From: ZCTH02-B3 sp036563895
GTDB lineage: Bacteria > Bacillota > Bacilli > Paenibacillales > Paenibacillaceae
Length of the DNA: 24,044 nt
Reading direction: 5' to 3'
Assembly (NCBI GenBank): GCA_036563895.1
Contig: DATCLN010000207.1
Coordinates: 1-24,044 of the forward strand
Below the pieces are notes generated by a model. That model had not been told where the DNA came from, did no database searches, and saw nothing but the letters and a program-made list of their open reading frames with translations. A program made the translations under genes and the position numbers. Below, one piece after another: positions 13,667-21,638 of the stretch (position 1 is the stretch's first letter; each line of letters starts with the position of its first letter).

Positions 13667-15217
13667 TCAACGATTCCGCGGCGTGTAGAAGTTTTGCGTG
13701 TAGTAGACGTTGTAATCTCCGCCGAATGCCACGCCGACGCCCAGTTCCCGCAGGCCCGACAGGAGATTGCTCCGGTGCCCCTCCGAGTTCATCCAGGCGT
13801 GGTGCGCGTCGATGGCGTCGGAATGGCCGGCGGCGATGTTTTCCCCGTACCCCCGCCAGTCCAGACCCGCCGCTTCCAGCCGGTCTCCGGGCGAGTCGCC
13901 GTCCGGGTTGACGTGGTCAAAATATCCCCTGGCCGCCATGTCCTCGCTGTGTTTGCGGGCCACCGCGGCCACCCGGTCGTTCCAGACGAACAAATCGAGT
14001 CCCCGCTGCGCCCGCGTCGCGTTGGCCAGCTCGAAGGATTGCCGCTCGAAGCTTTCCCGCAGCCGGTCGCCCGGCGGGCCGTGGAAGCTCCGCAGCGCCA
14101 GTTCCGTTTCGCTCTCCACGATTTTGATTCCGGCGATGATTTCGGACTGGAAATTGTCGTAGTAAAATTTCACGAACGCGCCTTCCAGCCGGTAAAGGCC
14201 GCTGATCTCAAGGTCGTCCCTGTGGATTTGGAATCTCGTGTTTCCTTTCAAAATGTAGGTTTCCGGCTGCCCAAGCTCGCGCTCCACCTGGGACCGGGTC
14301 ATGCCGGGCCGCACGGTTCCGTCCCGGACGATCCAGTCGCCGCCCGACGTGTACAGCCCCACGACGCGCCCGGATTGGACGCCGACCAGGGTGTAGTTGG
14401 CCGGATCGCTGTTGTACACCAGCCATGAAAAGCCGTACTGGCTGTGGTCCACCCGGGCCGGCGGGCCAAGCTTAACCCGCACGGACTCTTCCGTGTCGCC
14501 GATGGCGATCCCCCTGACCAGCACTTCCGCCGATCGCGGCGTTTCGGAAACGGCGGAGGTTCCGCCGGTTTGCGGGTCTCCCAGGCGCAGGCCGGAGTCT
14601 TTGAGATTGCGGATGAACTGCGCCGCTTCCGCCCGGGTCAGCGAGTCGTCCGGCCGATAGCCCTCCACCGTCGGAGCCGTCTTGCCCCGAGACAGGCCCC
14701 GGTCGAGTAGGTACTGCACCGCATCCGTGACGGACAGCTGCTGCCCTTGGGTGGACGCGATGAGCTGGGCCACGTGTCCCCGGTTGTACCACTCGGCGAC
14801 GAGAATGCCGGAGACCATCCATCCGTGGCCGGCCGCGATGTCGTAATATCCCGCGTACCAGGGCCCATTGCCGGACGGGTCAGGGGTTCCCGCTTCGGGA
14901 AACGCCCGGATCAGCATCGCCAGGAACTCCGGCTCCGACACCGGCGCATTGGGCCGGAACGAGCCGTCCGGATATCCGGTGACGATCCCCTCCGCCACCG
15001 CCCAGTCCACCGTTTCTTCCGCCCAGTGTCCCTCCACGTCCGGGAAAACCGCCGCCCGGGCGGTGTCGGCAGGGGCGGGCAGGCCGAAAAGTCCGGCGAG
15101 CAGCGCCGCCAGCAGCGCGGCGGCCAGCCGCAAGCGGCGGCTTCCCGGCTCTTTTCCGGAGGGCCGCGGGGTGGCACGCGATAGGGACTCAAACGCTGAA
15201 GAAGCACGAGCTTGCAT
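13667..15217 (-). CDS. secreted SLH-domain protein with CAP (SCP/PR1) domain
   Basis: About 516 residues. A basic N-terminus and a hydrophobic segment (about residues 29-48) ending in ARAA form a signal peptide. SLH repeats follow: one clear (about 57-105, VEGHWAEETVDWAVAEGIVT), one degenerate, and one with SLTRAEAAQFIRNL (about 165-210). A CAP-associated domain (about 235-375, GIAIGDTEESVRVKLG and a repeat of this unit) precedes the CAP domain (about 390-515) with HSEDMAARGYFDHVN, GYGENIAAG and HRSNLLS. SLH repeats anchor proteins to pyruvylated wall polymers; CAP domains of Firmicutes have no settled activity. ATG 15217 has a G-rich run eight bases ahead; GTG 15226 is an alternative start. 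Gene sits alone, divergent from the peroxidase gene. Confidence 0.9.
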   Translation of the reverse strand: MQARASSAFESLSRATPRPSGKEPGSRRLRLAAALLAALLAGLFGLPAPADTARAAVFPDVEGHWAEETVDWAVAEGIVTGYPDGSFRPNAPVSEPEFLAMLIRAFPEAGTPDPSGNGPWYAGYYDIAAGHGWMVSGILVAEWYNRGHVAQLIASTQGQQLSVTDAVQYLLDRGLSRGKTAPTVEGYRPDDSLTRAEAAQFIRNLKDSGLRLGDPQTGGTSAVSETPRSAEVLVRGIAIGDTEESVRVKLGPPARVDHSQYGFSWLVYNSDPANYTLVGVQSGRVVGLYTSGGDWIVRDGTVRPGMTRSQVERELGQPETYILKGNTRFQIHRDDLEISGLYRLEGAFVKFYYDNFQSEIIAGIKIVESETELALRSFHGPPGDRLRESFERQSFELANATRAQRGLDLFVWNDRVAAVARKHSEDMAARGYFDHVNPDGDSPGDRLEAAGLDWRGYGENIAAGHSDAIDAHHAWMNSEGHRSNLLSGLRELGVGVAFGGDYNVYYTQNFYTPRNR

Positions 15218-15359
15218 CCCATCCACCCCCCCTGACCATGCCGGAACACGCGGCGGCCGTTTTTGCTTGCGATTCTATTCTATCATCGAACCGGTTGAGA
15301 ATCGCGGGGCGTTGGTATAGATAAGGAGGTAGGAAAAACGGCAGGGGAGGGAACGGGGG

Positions 15360-15842
15360 ATGTCGCTGTACACGTTCGAGGTGACGGACATTCAGGGGAA
15401 CACGGGAACCCTCGAGCCGTGGAAAGGGCAGGTGCTGCTCATCGTCAACACGGCGACCGGATGCGGGTTTGCGAGACAGTTCGGTGGGCTTGAATCCTTG
15501 TATCAGAGATATCGCGACCACGGGTTTGCGGTGCTGGGATTTCCCTGCCGGCAGTTCATGCGCCAGGAATTCAGGGAACGGGACCGCATCGAACAGGCGT
15601 GCCGGCGGGACCACGGGGTGACGTTTCCGCTGTTTGCCGTCATCAACGTCAACGGTCCCGACGCCCATCCGCTTTTCAGGCATCTGAAACGCGAAGCCCG
15701 CGGTTTTCTGGGGACGCGTTCGATCAAGTGGAATTTCACCAAGTTCCTGGTGGATCGGGATGGACGGGTGGTCCGGAGGTTCGCCCCCGCCACGACGCCG
15801 GAAACGATGGAACCGCATATCCGCAGGCTGCTTGGCATCTGA
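15360..15842 (+). CDS. glutathione peroxidase family protein (thiol peroxidase)
   Basis: A 160-residue thioredoxin-fold peroxidase. The catalytic tetrad can be read: Cys35 (TATGCGFARQ), Gln69 (FMRQE), and Trp124/Asn125 (KWNFTKF). A second cysteine, Cys81 ahead of DHGVTFPLF, is at the place of the resolving Cys of thioredoxin-dependent members. Most bacterial members of this family reduce hydroperoxides with thioredoxin rather than glutathione. Two usual motifs have drifted: NVASxCG is NTATGCG, and GFPCNQFGGQEPG is GFPCRQFMRQEFR. The ATG is preceded by GGGAGGGAACGGGGG. A distinct AAGGAGG at about 15322 has no start codon at proper spacing. It is divergent from the SLH/CAP gene. Confidence 0.9.
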   Translation: MSLYTFEVTDIQGNTGTLEPWKGQVLLIVNTATGCGFARQFGGLESLYQRYRDHGFAVLGFPCRQFMRQEFRERDRIEQACRRDHGVTFPLFAVINVNGPDAHPLFRHLKREARGFLGTRSIKWNFTKFLVDRDGRVVRRFAPATTPETMEPHIRRLLGI

Positions 15843-15861
15843 CGGCGGGCGATTGAAAAAA

Positions 15862-15899
15862 GCGCCGGAGGCTCCGGTTCAAACCGGACGCCCCGGCGC
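15862..15899 (-). terminator. intrinsic terminator of the minus-strand dehydrogenase operon
   Basis: Read on the minus strand, GCGCCGG (15899-15893) pairs with CCGGCGC (15868-15862), with an inner stem TCCGGTT/AACCGGA, followed by six T (15861-15856). The hairpin includes the last codons and the stop of the dehydrogenase gene. Confidence 0.88.
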
Positions 15900-16871
15900 C
15901 AGGTCCTTCAGTTCCGGCACCAGATTCGGAGGCGTCTCGCCCCTGAGTCCCGCGACGAGGTTGCGCGCGGCCAGCATGGCCATGGCGGCTCGCGTCCTGG
16001 CGGTGGCCGATCCGATGTGCGGAAGGAGCACGACGTTGTCCATGGCCAGCAGCGGGTTGTCCGGGTCCACCGGCTCCCGCTCGAACACGTCCAGCGCGGC
16101 GCCGCGGATCGTGCCGCTGCGCAGCGCTTCGACGAGGGCCGCCTCGTCGACGACGGCGCCGCGGGAGACGTTGACGAGAATGGCGGTCGGCTTCATGCGG
16201 GCAAGCTGCTCGCGGCCGATCATTTTTTTCGTTTCCGGGGTAAGCGGCGTCAGGACCACCACGAAATCCGACCGGGCGAGCAGTTCGTCGAGGGACACAT
16301 AAACGGCGCCGTATCGGGCTTCCGCCTCGGGTTTCCGCGAGCGGTTGTGGTACAGCACCTCCATGTCGAAGCCCAGCCGGGCCCGCTTGGCGACCGCCTC
16401 GCCGATGCGCCCCATGCCGATGATGCCGAGGGTGGCGTGGTGGACGTCGACGCCGAACAGTTCCTCGTTCATCCCCTTGACCCAGCCGCCCTTGCGGACC
16501 AGCCGGTCCAGTTCCGCCACCCGCCGCGCCGCCGCCAGGATGAGGGCCATGGCCAGGTCGGCCACCGTGTCGTCGAGCACGCCCGGCGTATGCGTGCCCA
16601 TCACCCCCCGCCGTTTCATGGCTTCCACGTCGAAATTGTCGTATCCGACGGAGATGTTGCTGACGATCCGCAGGCGGGGTGCATGGTCGAGCAGTTCATC
16701 GTTGACGGGGGTGCCGGTGGTGAGCAGCCCCTCTGCGTCGGCCATGGCGGCAAAGAAGCGCTCGCGTCCAGGCTGCTCGCGGCTTTCCCAGAATTCGCAG
16801 TCGCAATGTTCCGTCAGGTACGCCTTGACCTCCGGCGGAACTTTCCGCGCCACATAGACCTTCGGTTTCAT
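15879..16871 (-). CDS. D-isomer-specific 2-hydroxyacid dehydrogenase (glyoxylate/hydroxypyruvate reductase-like)
   Basis: A 330-residue NAD(P)-dependent dehydrogenase. The nucleotide-binding loop GMGRIG is at residues 152-157, and the catalytic trio is Arg237 (NVSRGAVVDE), Glu266 (EREPV) and His285 (LPHIGS). VSNISVGYDNFDV and the NR-S-R-K stretch after strand beta-2 (YHNRSRKPEAE), which suggests NADPH preference, point to the glyoxylate/hydroxypyruvate/2-ketogluconate reductase group. The substrate is not fixed by sequence. ATG 16871 is chosen because similarity starts there and AGGCGGG lies 10 bases ahead; an upstream extension in frame lacks similarity. It is the last gene of a likely minus-strand operon behind the M29 peptidase and luciferase-like genes, 110 bases after the latter. 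Confidence 0.92.
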   Translation of the reverse strand: MKPKVYVARKVPPEVKAYLTEHCDCEFWESREQPGRERFFAAMADAEGLLTTGTPVNDELLDHAPRLRIVSNISVGYDNFDVEAMKRRGVMGTHTPGVLDDTVADLAMALILAAARRVAELDRLVRKGGWVKGMNEELFGVDVHHATLGIIGMGRIGEAVAKRARLGFDMEVLYHNRSRKPEAEARYGAVYVSLDELLARSDFVVVLTPLTPETKKMIGREQLARMKPTAILVNVSRGAVVDEAALVEALRSGTIRGAALDVFEREPVDPDNPLLAMDNVVLLPHIGSATARTRAAMAMLAARNLVAGLRGETPPNLVPELKDLAPGRPV

Positions 16872-16981
16872 CCTTCGTTTTCCCGCCTCTCCCATGGTTT
16901 TTTTGTAAGCCTGTCCGACCCGGACAACCGCCGCTTGGCGGGGCCGTAGCAATCACGCGCACCCTTGCGGCCGCCGCGACG

Positions 16982-17989
16982 TCATTCCAGCGCTTCCCGG
17001 ATCAGCCGGATGGAGCGGAGCCGCTTGCCGAAGTCGTGGATCGGGCAGGTGATCATGAGCTCGTCGGCGCCGTATTCGTGGATGATTCGTTCAAGCCCTT
17101 CACGCACCTGCGCGGGATTTCCGACTACGTGATTCGCGCGGCGGGCGGCGAGCAGTTCCAGCTCGAACGCCGTGTAGGGGTAGCTCTCGGCCGTCTCCAC
17201 CGAGGGCAGCCAAGGCAGCGGAAACCCGTGTTCCACCCGCAAAAAGAACAGTTCGTGGCTGGCGGCGAGGCGCCGGGCTTCCTCTTCCGTATCCGCGCAC
17301 ACGGCGAGCACTGCAACCATCGTCCGGGGCTCCCGGTTCATCGCCGAGGGACGGAACGACTCCCGGTACAGCCGGGTCGCTGCCGGTCCCACCGGCGTGC
17401 CGAAAAATTGCGCGAAGGAGAAGGCAAGGCCTTTCTCACCGGCGAGCCGGGCGCTTTCGTCGCCGGAGCCGAGCAGCCAGATCTCCGGCGCGGTCGGAAT
17501 GGAAGGGCTGGCGAGCAACCCGGCGTAGCGGTGGCCCTCCGGCAGCGACTCGTGCAGGTAGCCGATCAGATCGTCCACCTGCCGCGGATACGGGTCGGCG
17601 TCGCGGAACTTGCCTTCCCGCAGCGCGCGGGGGGCAAGGGGCAGGCCGCCCGGCGCCCGTCCCAGGCCGAGGTCGATCCGGTTCGGATGCAGCGCCTCGA
17701 GCAACCGGAAATTTTCCGCCACCTTGTAGGCGTTGTAGTGCGGCAGCATCACGCCGCCGGCGCCGACGCGGATGCGGGAGGTGGCGGCGGCCACGTGGGC
17801 GGTGAGAATCTCCGGGCTGGACGACGCGAGGGACGCCATGCCGTGGTGCTCGGAAACCCAGTAGCGCGCGTAACCCAGCCGCTCGGCTTCCCGCGCCAGT
17901 TCCACCGCTTCGGCCAGGGTGTCCGCGACGGTTCTGCCTTCACAGACGTGGGTATGGTCCAGGATGCCGAGTTTTACATCCTTTTTCAT
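16982..17989 (-). CDS. luciferase-like (LLM class) flavin-dependent monooxygenase
   Basis: A 335-residue TIM-barrel oxidoreductase of the bacterial-luciferase superfamily, in the group often labelled MsnO8/alkanal-monooxygenase-like. The markers are the short opening VKLGILDHTHV, YARYWVSEHHGMASLASSSP (the EHH motif), IRVGAGGVMLPHYNAYKVAE, and RIDLGLGRAPGG. Such enzymes use reduced FMN supplied by a separate reductase and O2; the substrate is unknown. The C-terminal region (NHVVGNPAQVREGLERI) is the typical flavin-substrate lid part. GGGGCGGAAC precedes the ATG. The 86-base gap to the upstream M29 gene has no clear promoter or terminator, so co-transcription is likely. Confidence 0.9.
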   Translation of the reverse strand: MKKDVKLGILDHTHVCEGRTVADTLAEAVELAREAERLGYARYWVSEHHGMASLASSSPEILTAHVAAATSRIRVGAGGVMLPHYNAYKVAENFRLLEALHPNRIDLGLGRAPGGLPLAPRALREGKFRDADPYPRQVDDLIGYLHESLPEGHRYAGLLASPSIPTAPEIWLLGSGDESARLAGEKGLAFSFAQFFGTPVGPAATRLYRESFRPSAMNREPRTMVAVLAVCADTEEEARRLAASHELFFLRVEHGFPLPWLPSVETAESYPYTAFELELLAARRANHVVGNPAQVREGLERIIHEYGADELMITCPIHDFGKRLRSIRLIREALE

Positions 17990-18075
17990 GTTCCGCCCCG
18001 CTATCCCGCCATGATGGCCTCAGAATCCGGAACCCGAAACCGGGAACGCACACTCCGCAACCCGCTATCCGGCGC

Positions 18076-19308
18076 TCAGAACGCCCATTCCCCGCCGCGG
18101 AACAGCGCGTCCACGGTTCCGTCCGGGCGCACCCCGTCGATGTCCGTTTCCGCGGAACCGATCATGAAATCGACATGGACGATGCTTTTGTTGAGGCCCG
18201 CCTTCAGGAGCTCGTCCTTGCTTTTTTCCTTGCCGCCTTCCATGCAGAACGCGTAGCCGTCGCCGATCGCCAGATGGCAGGAGGCGTTCTCGTCGAACAG
18301 CGTGTTGTAGAACACCAGATTGGTGCGGGAAATCGGGGAACCGTGGGGCACAAGGGCCACCTCGCCGAGGTACGCCGAGCCCTCGTCCGTGTCAATGAGC
18401 TTCTTCAGTGTCTCCAGCCCCTGCTCCGCCTGCACGTCGATGATTTTGCCTTCCCGGAAAGTGAACGAGAAGTTGCGGATGAGCGTTCCGCCGTAGCTGA
18501 GGGGCTTCGTGGCGCGGACGGTGCCGCTCACCCCATCCCTGAGCGGCGCCGTGAACACTTCCTCCGTCGGCATGTTGGCGACGAAGGGGACGCCTTTCTC
18601 GTTGACGCTGCCGCCGCTCACCCACAGATGTTCGGGCGGCAGTTCCACGGTAAGGTCGGTGCCGGGACCGCGGAAGCGGAGCAGGCGGTACCTGCGGTCG
18701 TTGAGGATGGCCGTCCGCTCTTCCAGCTGGCGAAGGTGCTCCCGCCAGGCCCGCACGGGATCGTCCTCGAGCACGCGCGTGGCGGCGAAAATGGCCTCCC
18801 ACAGGGCTTCCACCGCTTTTTCCCCGTCCAGATCGGGAAACACTTTCTTCGCCCAACCCGGAGACGGCGCGGCGATCACCGACCAGCTGACCTTGTCGGC
18901 CATGATGTAATTGCGGTAGTTTTGCAGCGCGAGACCCGCCGCCTTCCGGGCGTCGGCGATCCGCTGCGGGTCGACGCCGCGCAGCAGATCCGGGTCCGAC
19001 GATGTGAGGGACAGGAAAGCCGCACCGTTCGCCGCCATCTCTTCCCAGCCTTTGGCGCGCCACATCGGGTACTCCCGGAACGAATCGGCCGGGGCCATGT
19101 CGTATCGGATCCGCGTCACTTCGTCGTCGGTCCATTCCACGTGCACGTACCGCGCGCCGGCGGCGTAGGCTTTGCGGACAGCCTGGCGCACGAAGGGCGC
19201 CGTGTCCAGGGAGGCGGTGATCACCAGCGTCTGGCCGGGCTGGATGTTGACGCCGACTTCGACGGCCAGCGCGGCGTATTTTTCCAGTTTGGTCGCAAAA
19301 TCCGTCAT
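18076..19308 (-). CDS. ampS: M29 family metallo-aminopeptidase (AmpS/AmpT-like)
   Basis: A 410-residue peptidase, full length for family M29, cytoplasmic and dimeric in characterised members, removing N-terminal residues with two metal ions. Probable metal ligands are Glu250 (NMPTEEVF), Glu316 (LGEVALVP), His345 (ASCHLAIG), His378 and Asp380 (VHVDFMIGS), matching the positions used by AmpS-type enzymes. The N-terminal domain begins FATKLEKYAALAVEVGVNIQ. GGAGGAAACCCG precedes the ATG. It heads a minus-strand run with the LLM oxidoreductase and the 2-hydroxyacid dehydrogenase. Its upstream region (19309-19444) has an AT-rich patch with TAAAAT on the minus strand but no good -35 box. Confidence 0.94.
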   Translation of the reverse strand: MTDFATKLEKYAALAVEVGVNIQPGQTLVITASLDTAPFVRQAVRKAYAAGARYVHVEWTDDEVTRIRYDMAPADSFREYPMWRAKGWEEMAANGAAFLSLTSSDPDLLRGVDPQRIADARKAAGLALQNYRNYIMADKVSWSVIAAPSPGWAKKVFPDLDGEKAVEALWEAIFAATRVLEDDPVRAWREHLRQLEERTAILNDRRYRLLRFRGPGTDLTVELPPEHLWVSGGSVNEKGVPFVANMPTEEVFTAPLRDGVSGTVRATKPLSYGGTLIRNFSFTFREGKIIDVQAEQGLETLKKLIDTDEGSAYLGEVALVPHGSPISRTNLVFYNTLFDENASCHLAIGDGYAFCMEGGKEKSKDELLKAGLNKSIVHVDFMIGSAETDIDGVRPDGTVDALFRGGEWAF

Positions 19309-19444
19309 CGGGTTTCCTCCAGCGGATGAAAATTCGGAATTCGGAAACAGCCCTATTTTACCATGATCTCCCGGGAAAGCGAAAACAACGCGGGCAGCCG
19401 TCCCTTCGCGGGCTCCCGCCGCGGCCTGGCCGTCCGTCCGGCGG

Positions 19445-19474
19445 TTGCGCGGGCGCGTCCAGGGTGGATATTAT
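19445..19474 (+). promoter_or_regulatory. candidate promoter for the short FAD oxidoreductase
   Basis: TTGCGC at 19445-19450, 18 bases, TATTAT at 19469-19474, in an AT-rich island about 65 bases before the ATG. The -10 box matches five of six bases; the -35 box only three. Confidence 0.4.
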
Positions 19475-19538
19475 TAGTTAATGTAAAAAATATAGGCCGC
19501 GCCGCCGCGCGGCCGAAGTTCCGACTGGAGGGAAACCC

Positions 19539-20111
19539 ATGTACGACATCGCCATTGTCGGCGCGGGCCCGGCCGGGGCCAGCGCGGCGCTGTTCGCCGC
19601 CAAGGCGGGCAAAAAAACGCTGGTCATCGACAACGACAAAGGGTTGACCAAGCGGGCGTGGATTGAAAACCACTACGGCGTGATGGAAATCGCGGGTCCA
19701 GACATGGTGGAACTGGGCAAGCAGCAGGCCCGGAAGTTCGGCGCCGAAGTGGTGGACGACCATGTCACGGACGTGGCCAGGGAAGGCGACAGGTTCGTGA
19801 TCCGAACGGAAAAGGGCGGTGCTTACGAGGCGAAGAGGGTCATCCTGGCGACGGGCATTTCCGTGGAACTGGCGGAAAAGATCGGGATCCGGACGAAGCC
19901 CGGCACGGAACCGCGCATCAAGACCGTCCTGGACGTGGACGCCGATGGTCGGACGAACATCGACGGCATCTGGGCGGCCGGAACCTGCGCGGGGGTCAGC
20001 GTGCACACGATCATCACCGCCGGCGACGGAGCCAGGGTGGCGATCAACGTCATCAGCGAGCTGAACGGCGAGCGCTACGTGGACCACGACGTATATCAGC
20101 CCAAGAGCTGA
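19539..20111 (+). CDS. short FAD-binding oxidoreductase, thioredoxin-reductase-like
   Basis: A 190-residue protein with the FAD-binding half of the thioredoxin reductase fold: GAGPAGASAALFAAKAG (residues 8-24) for the ADP part of FAD, LVIDND at the end of strand 2, VILATGISVELAEKIGI, and the C-terminal NIDGIWAAGTCAGVSVHTII. The NADPH domain and its CxxC redox pair, present in true TrxB (about 310 residues), are missing. The usual AAGD motif near the flavin is AAGTC here. It is complete in one frame with normal ends, so it is probably a genuine short family rather than a fragment. The electron partner and substrate are unknown. GGAGGGAAACCC precedes the ATG. It is divergent from the M29 gene. 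Confidence 0.85.
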   Translation: MYDIAIVGAGPAGASAALFAAKAGKKTLVIDNDKGLTKRAWIENHYGVMEIAGPDMVELGKQQARKFGAEVVDDHVTDVAREGDRFVIRTEKGGAYEAKRVILATGISVELAEKIGIRTKPGTEPRIKTVLDVDADGRTNIDGIWAAGTCAGVSVHTIITAGDGARVAINVISELNGERYVDHDVYQPKS

Positions 20112-20118
20112 CGGCCGC

Positions 20119-20157
20119 AAAAAAGCCGGCTGCCGCAGGACGCGCGGCAGCCGGCTT
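20119..20157 (-). terminator. intrinsic terminator of the chemotaxis receptor gene
   Basis: A perfect 14-base stem (20123-20136 with 20144-20157; GCCGGCTGCCGC core) with a seven-base loop, followed on the minus strand by six T. It lies 26 bases after the receptor stop. The plus-strand side (CCGCTTCTG) has no T run but could still help end the oxidoreductase transcript. Confidence 0.88.
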
Positions 20158-20182
20158 CCGCTTCTGAGCGTGTGCCAAAGGT

Positions 20183-21451
20183 TCACACGAGGAACCGCCG
20201 GGTTTGCCCCTGCAGGTGGCTGGCCTGGGACTCCAGGGTGGCGAACGCCGCCGAAATTTCTTCCATGTACGACAGCTGCTGCTGGATGGCCGCCGAGATT
20301 TCTTCCGTCCGGCCGCTGGTGGCTTCGGCGATGCTGCCGATCTGGCGGGCGAGGTCGTAGATGTGGTCGAGGCTGCGGAGCTTCTCGATCACCACGCCCG
20401 AGATCCGCTCCACCGCGCCGCCCACTTCCATCACGGAAGCGCGCAGTTCCTCCAGCGCCTGCCGCACCTTTTGCCCCTGTTCCAGTTCCTCCTCCACGAT
20501 CTCGGCCTGTTTGCGGTTGCCTTCCACCACCGCCTGGATGTTTTTCTGGACCTCCACGATGGCCTGCCGGATTTCCTTGGTCGCCTGTTCGCTCTGGTCG
20601 GCCAGCTTGCGCACTTCGTCGGCCACGACGGCGAAGCCCCGGCCTTCTTCGCCGGAACGGGCCGCCTCGATGGCCGCGTTCAGGGCCAGCAGGTGGGTCT
20701 GCGCGGAGATTTCCACGACCAGCTGCGTGATGCGGCCGATTTCTTCCGCCTTTTGCGAAAGCAGCTCCACCTGTTCCAGGACGCCGCGGTGCAGTTCGCC
20801 GATCTCGTTCAGGTTATGTAACAGCGTATAGACGCTTTCCATGCTGCGGTCCACGGTTTCGGTCATTTCGCCGGACAGCTGCCGCGTCTGGCCGGCCTGG
20901 ATCTCCACTTCCTTCGTTTCCTGGACCAGGTTGCCGAACTGGTCCAGCGTGGACGAGATGAACCGGGACTGGTCGGCGGCGCCTTTGGCGATTTCCATGA
21001 TGTTTTCGGTGATCCGCTCCAGCTGGGACGACGCCTGGGAGACCGCGTCGCTGAGGGAGCTGGTATACGTGTGGGTCGTGGAGACGCTGGAGGCGATTTC
21101 GCCGATCATGGACTGCAGGTTGCCCACCATGGTCCGCACGGACTGCGCCAGCACCTGCAACTCGTCCCCGGTTTTCGGCACCTTTACTTCCACCTGGAGG
21201 TTGCCGGAAGCGGCTTCATCCGTCACCCGGGTGAGCTCCCGCAAGGGGCGGACGATGTACAGGGAAGCGAGGTAGCCGAGAAACGTGGTCCAGAAAATCC
21301 CGAGCAGCAGCGTCACGATGATGATGACCGCCTGGGGCACGTTCGGCAGCAATCTGCCAAGACCGAAAATGAACAGGGCGCTGGTTCCGTAGGTGGTGGT
21401 CGAGACGACCAACAGCCCCAGGGTGATTTTCAGGACGATGCTTCGCTTCAT
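20183..21451 (-). CDS. methyl-accepting chemotaxis protein without an extracellular sensor domain
   Basis: 422 residues. Two membrane helices (about 9-33 and 41-66) are joined by only about eight residues (RLLPNVPQ), so there is no extracellular ligand domain. A HAMP domain (about 62-114) and the cytoplasmic signalling coiled coil follow. The receptor tip that contacts CheA/CheW is intact: residues 248-287, EISAQTHLLALNAAIEAARS through GFAVVADEVRKLADQS. Probable methylation helices flank it. Without a sensor domain it may respond to membrane or intracellular signals or join mixed arrays; that is inference. The -10 of a sigma-D-type promoter (GCCGATAT) lies about 50 bases upstream. A strong terminator follows. 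Confidence 0.93.
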   Translation of the reverse strand: MKRSIVLKITLGLLVVSTTTYGTSALFIFGLGRLLPNVPQAVIIIVTLLLGIFWTTFLGYLASLYIVRPLRELTRVTDEAASGNLQVEVKVPKTGDELQVLAQSVRTMVGNLQSMIGEIASSVSTTHTYTSSLSDAVSQASSQLERITENIMEIAKGAADQSRFISSTLDQFGNLVQETKEVEIQAGQTRQLSGEMTETVDRSMESVYTLLHNLNEIGELHRGVLEQVELLSQKAEEIGRITQLVVEISAQTHLLALNAAIEAARSGEEGRGFAVVADEVRKLADQSEQATKEIRQAIVEVQKNIQAVVEGNRKQAEIVEEELEQGQKVRQALEELRASVMEVGGAVERISGVVIEKLRSLDHIYDLARQIGSIAEATSGRTEEISAAIQQQLSYMEEISAAFATLESQASHLQGQTRRFLV

Positions 21452-21503
21452 CCGGATTCCATTCCTTTCGATGGTCCCATGATGGTAGTCCTATTATTTT
21501 TTT

Positions 21504-21530
21504 ATATCGGCAGAACGGCGGCGGACTGTG
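21504..21530 (-). promoter_or_regulatory. candidate sigma-D (motility) promoter for the chemotaxis gene
   Basis: On the minus strand, GCCGATAT (21511-21504) is an exact sigma-D -10 element. At 15 bases upstream the -35 position reads CACA where TAAA is expected, so only the -10 is convincing. Chemotaxis receptors are commonly in the sigma-D regulon. Confidence 0.4.
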
Positions 21531-21560
21531 ATCCAGATTACAGGGGTCCCGGATTTGTCC

Positions 21561-21590
21561 GCAAAAATCCGTCGCTTTCAGGGTATATTA
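21561..21590 (+). promoter_or_regulatory. possible sigma-G/F-type promoter for pdaA
   Basis: GCAAA at 21561-21565 and TATATTA at 21584-21590, 18 bases apart, resemble forespore promoters (GCATA and CATnnTA). pdaA genes are under forespore control in B. subtilis. The match is partial. Confidence 0.3.
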
Positions 21591-21638
21591 CTTCTGATTC
21601 GCAAATCAAGACCAAACCCGCATGGAGGTGCCTTTTTC

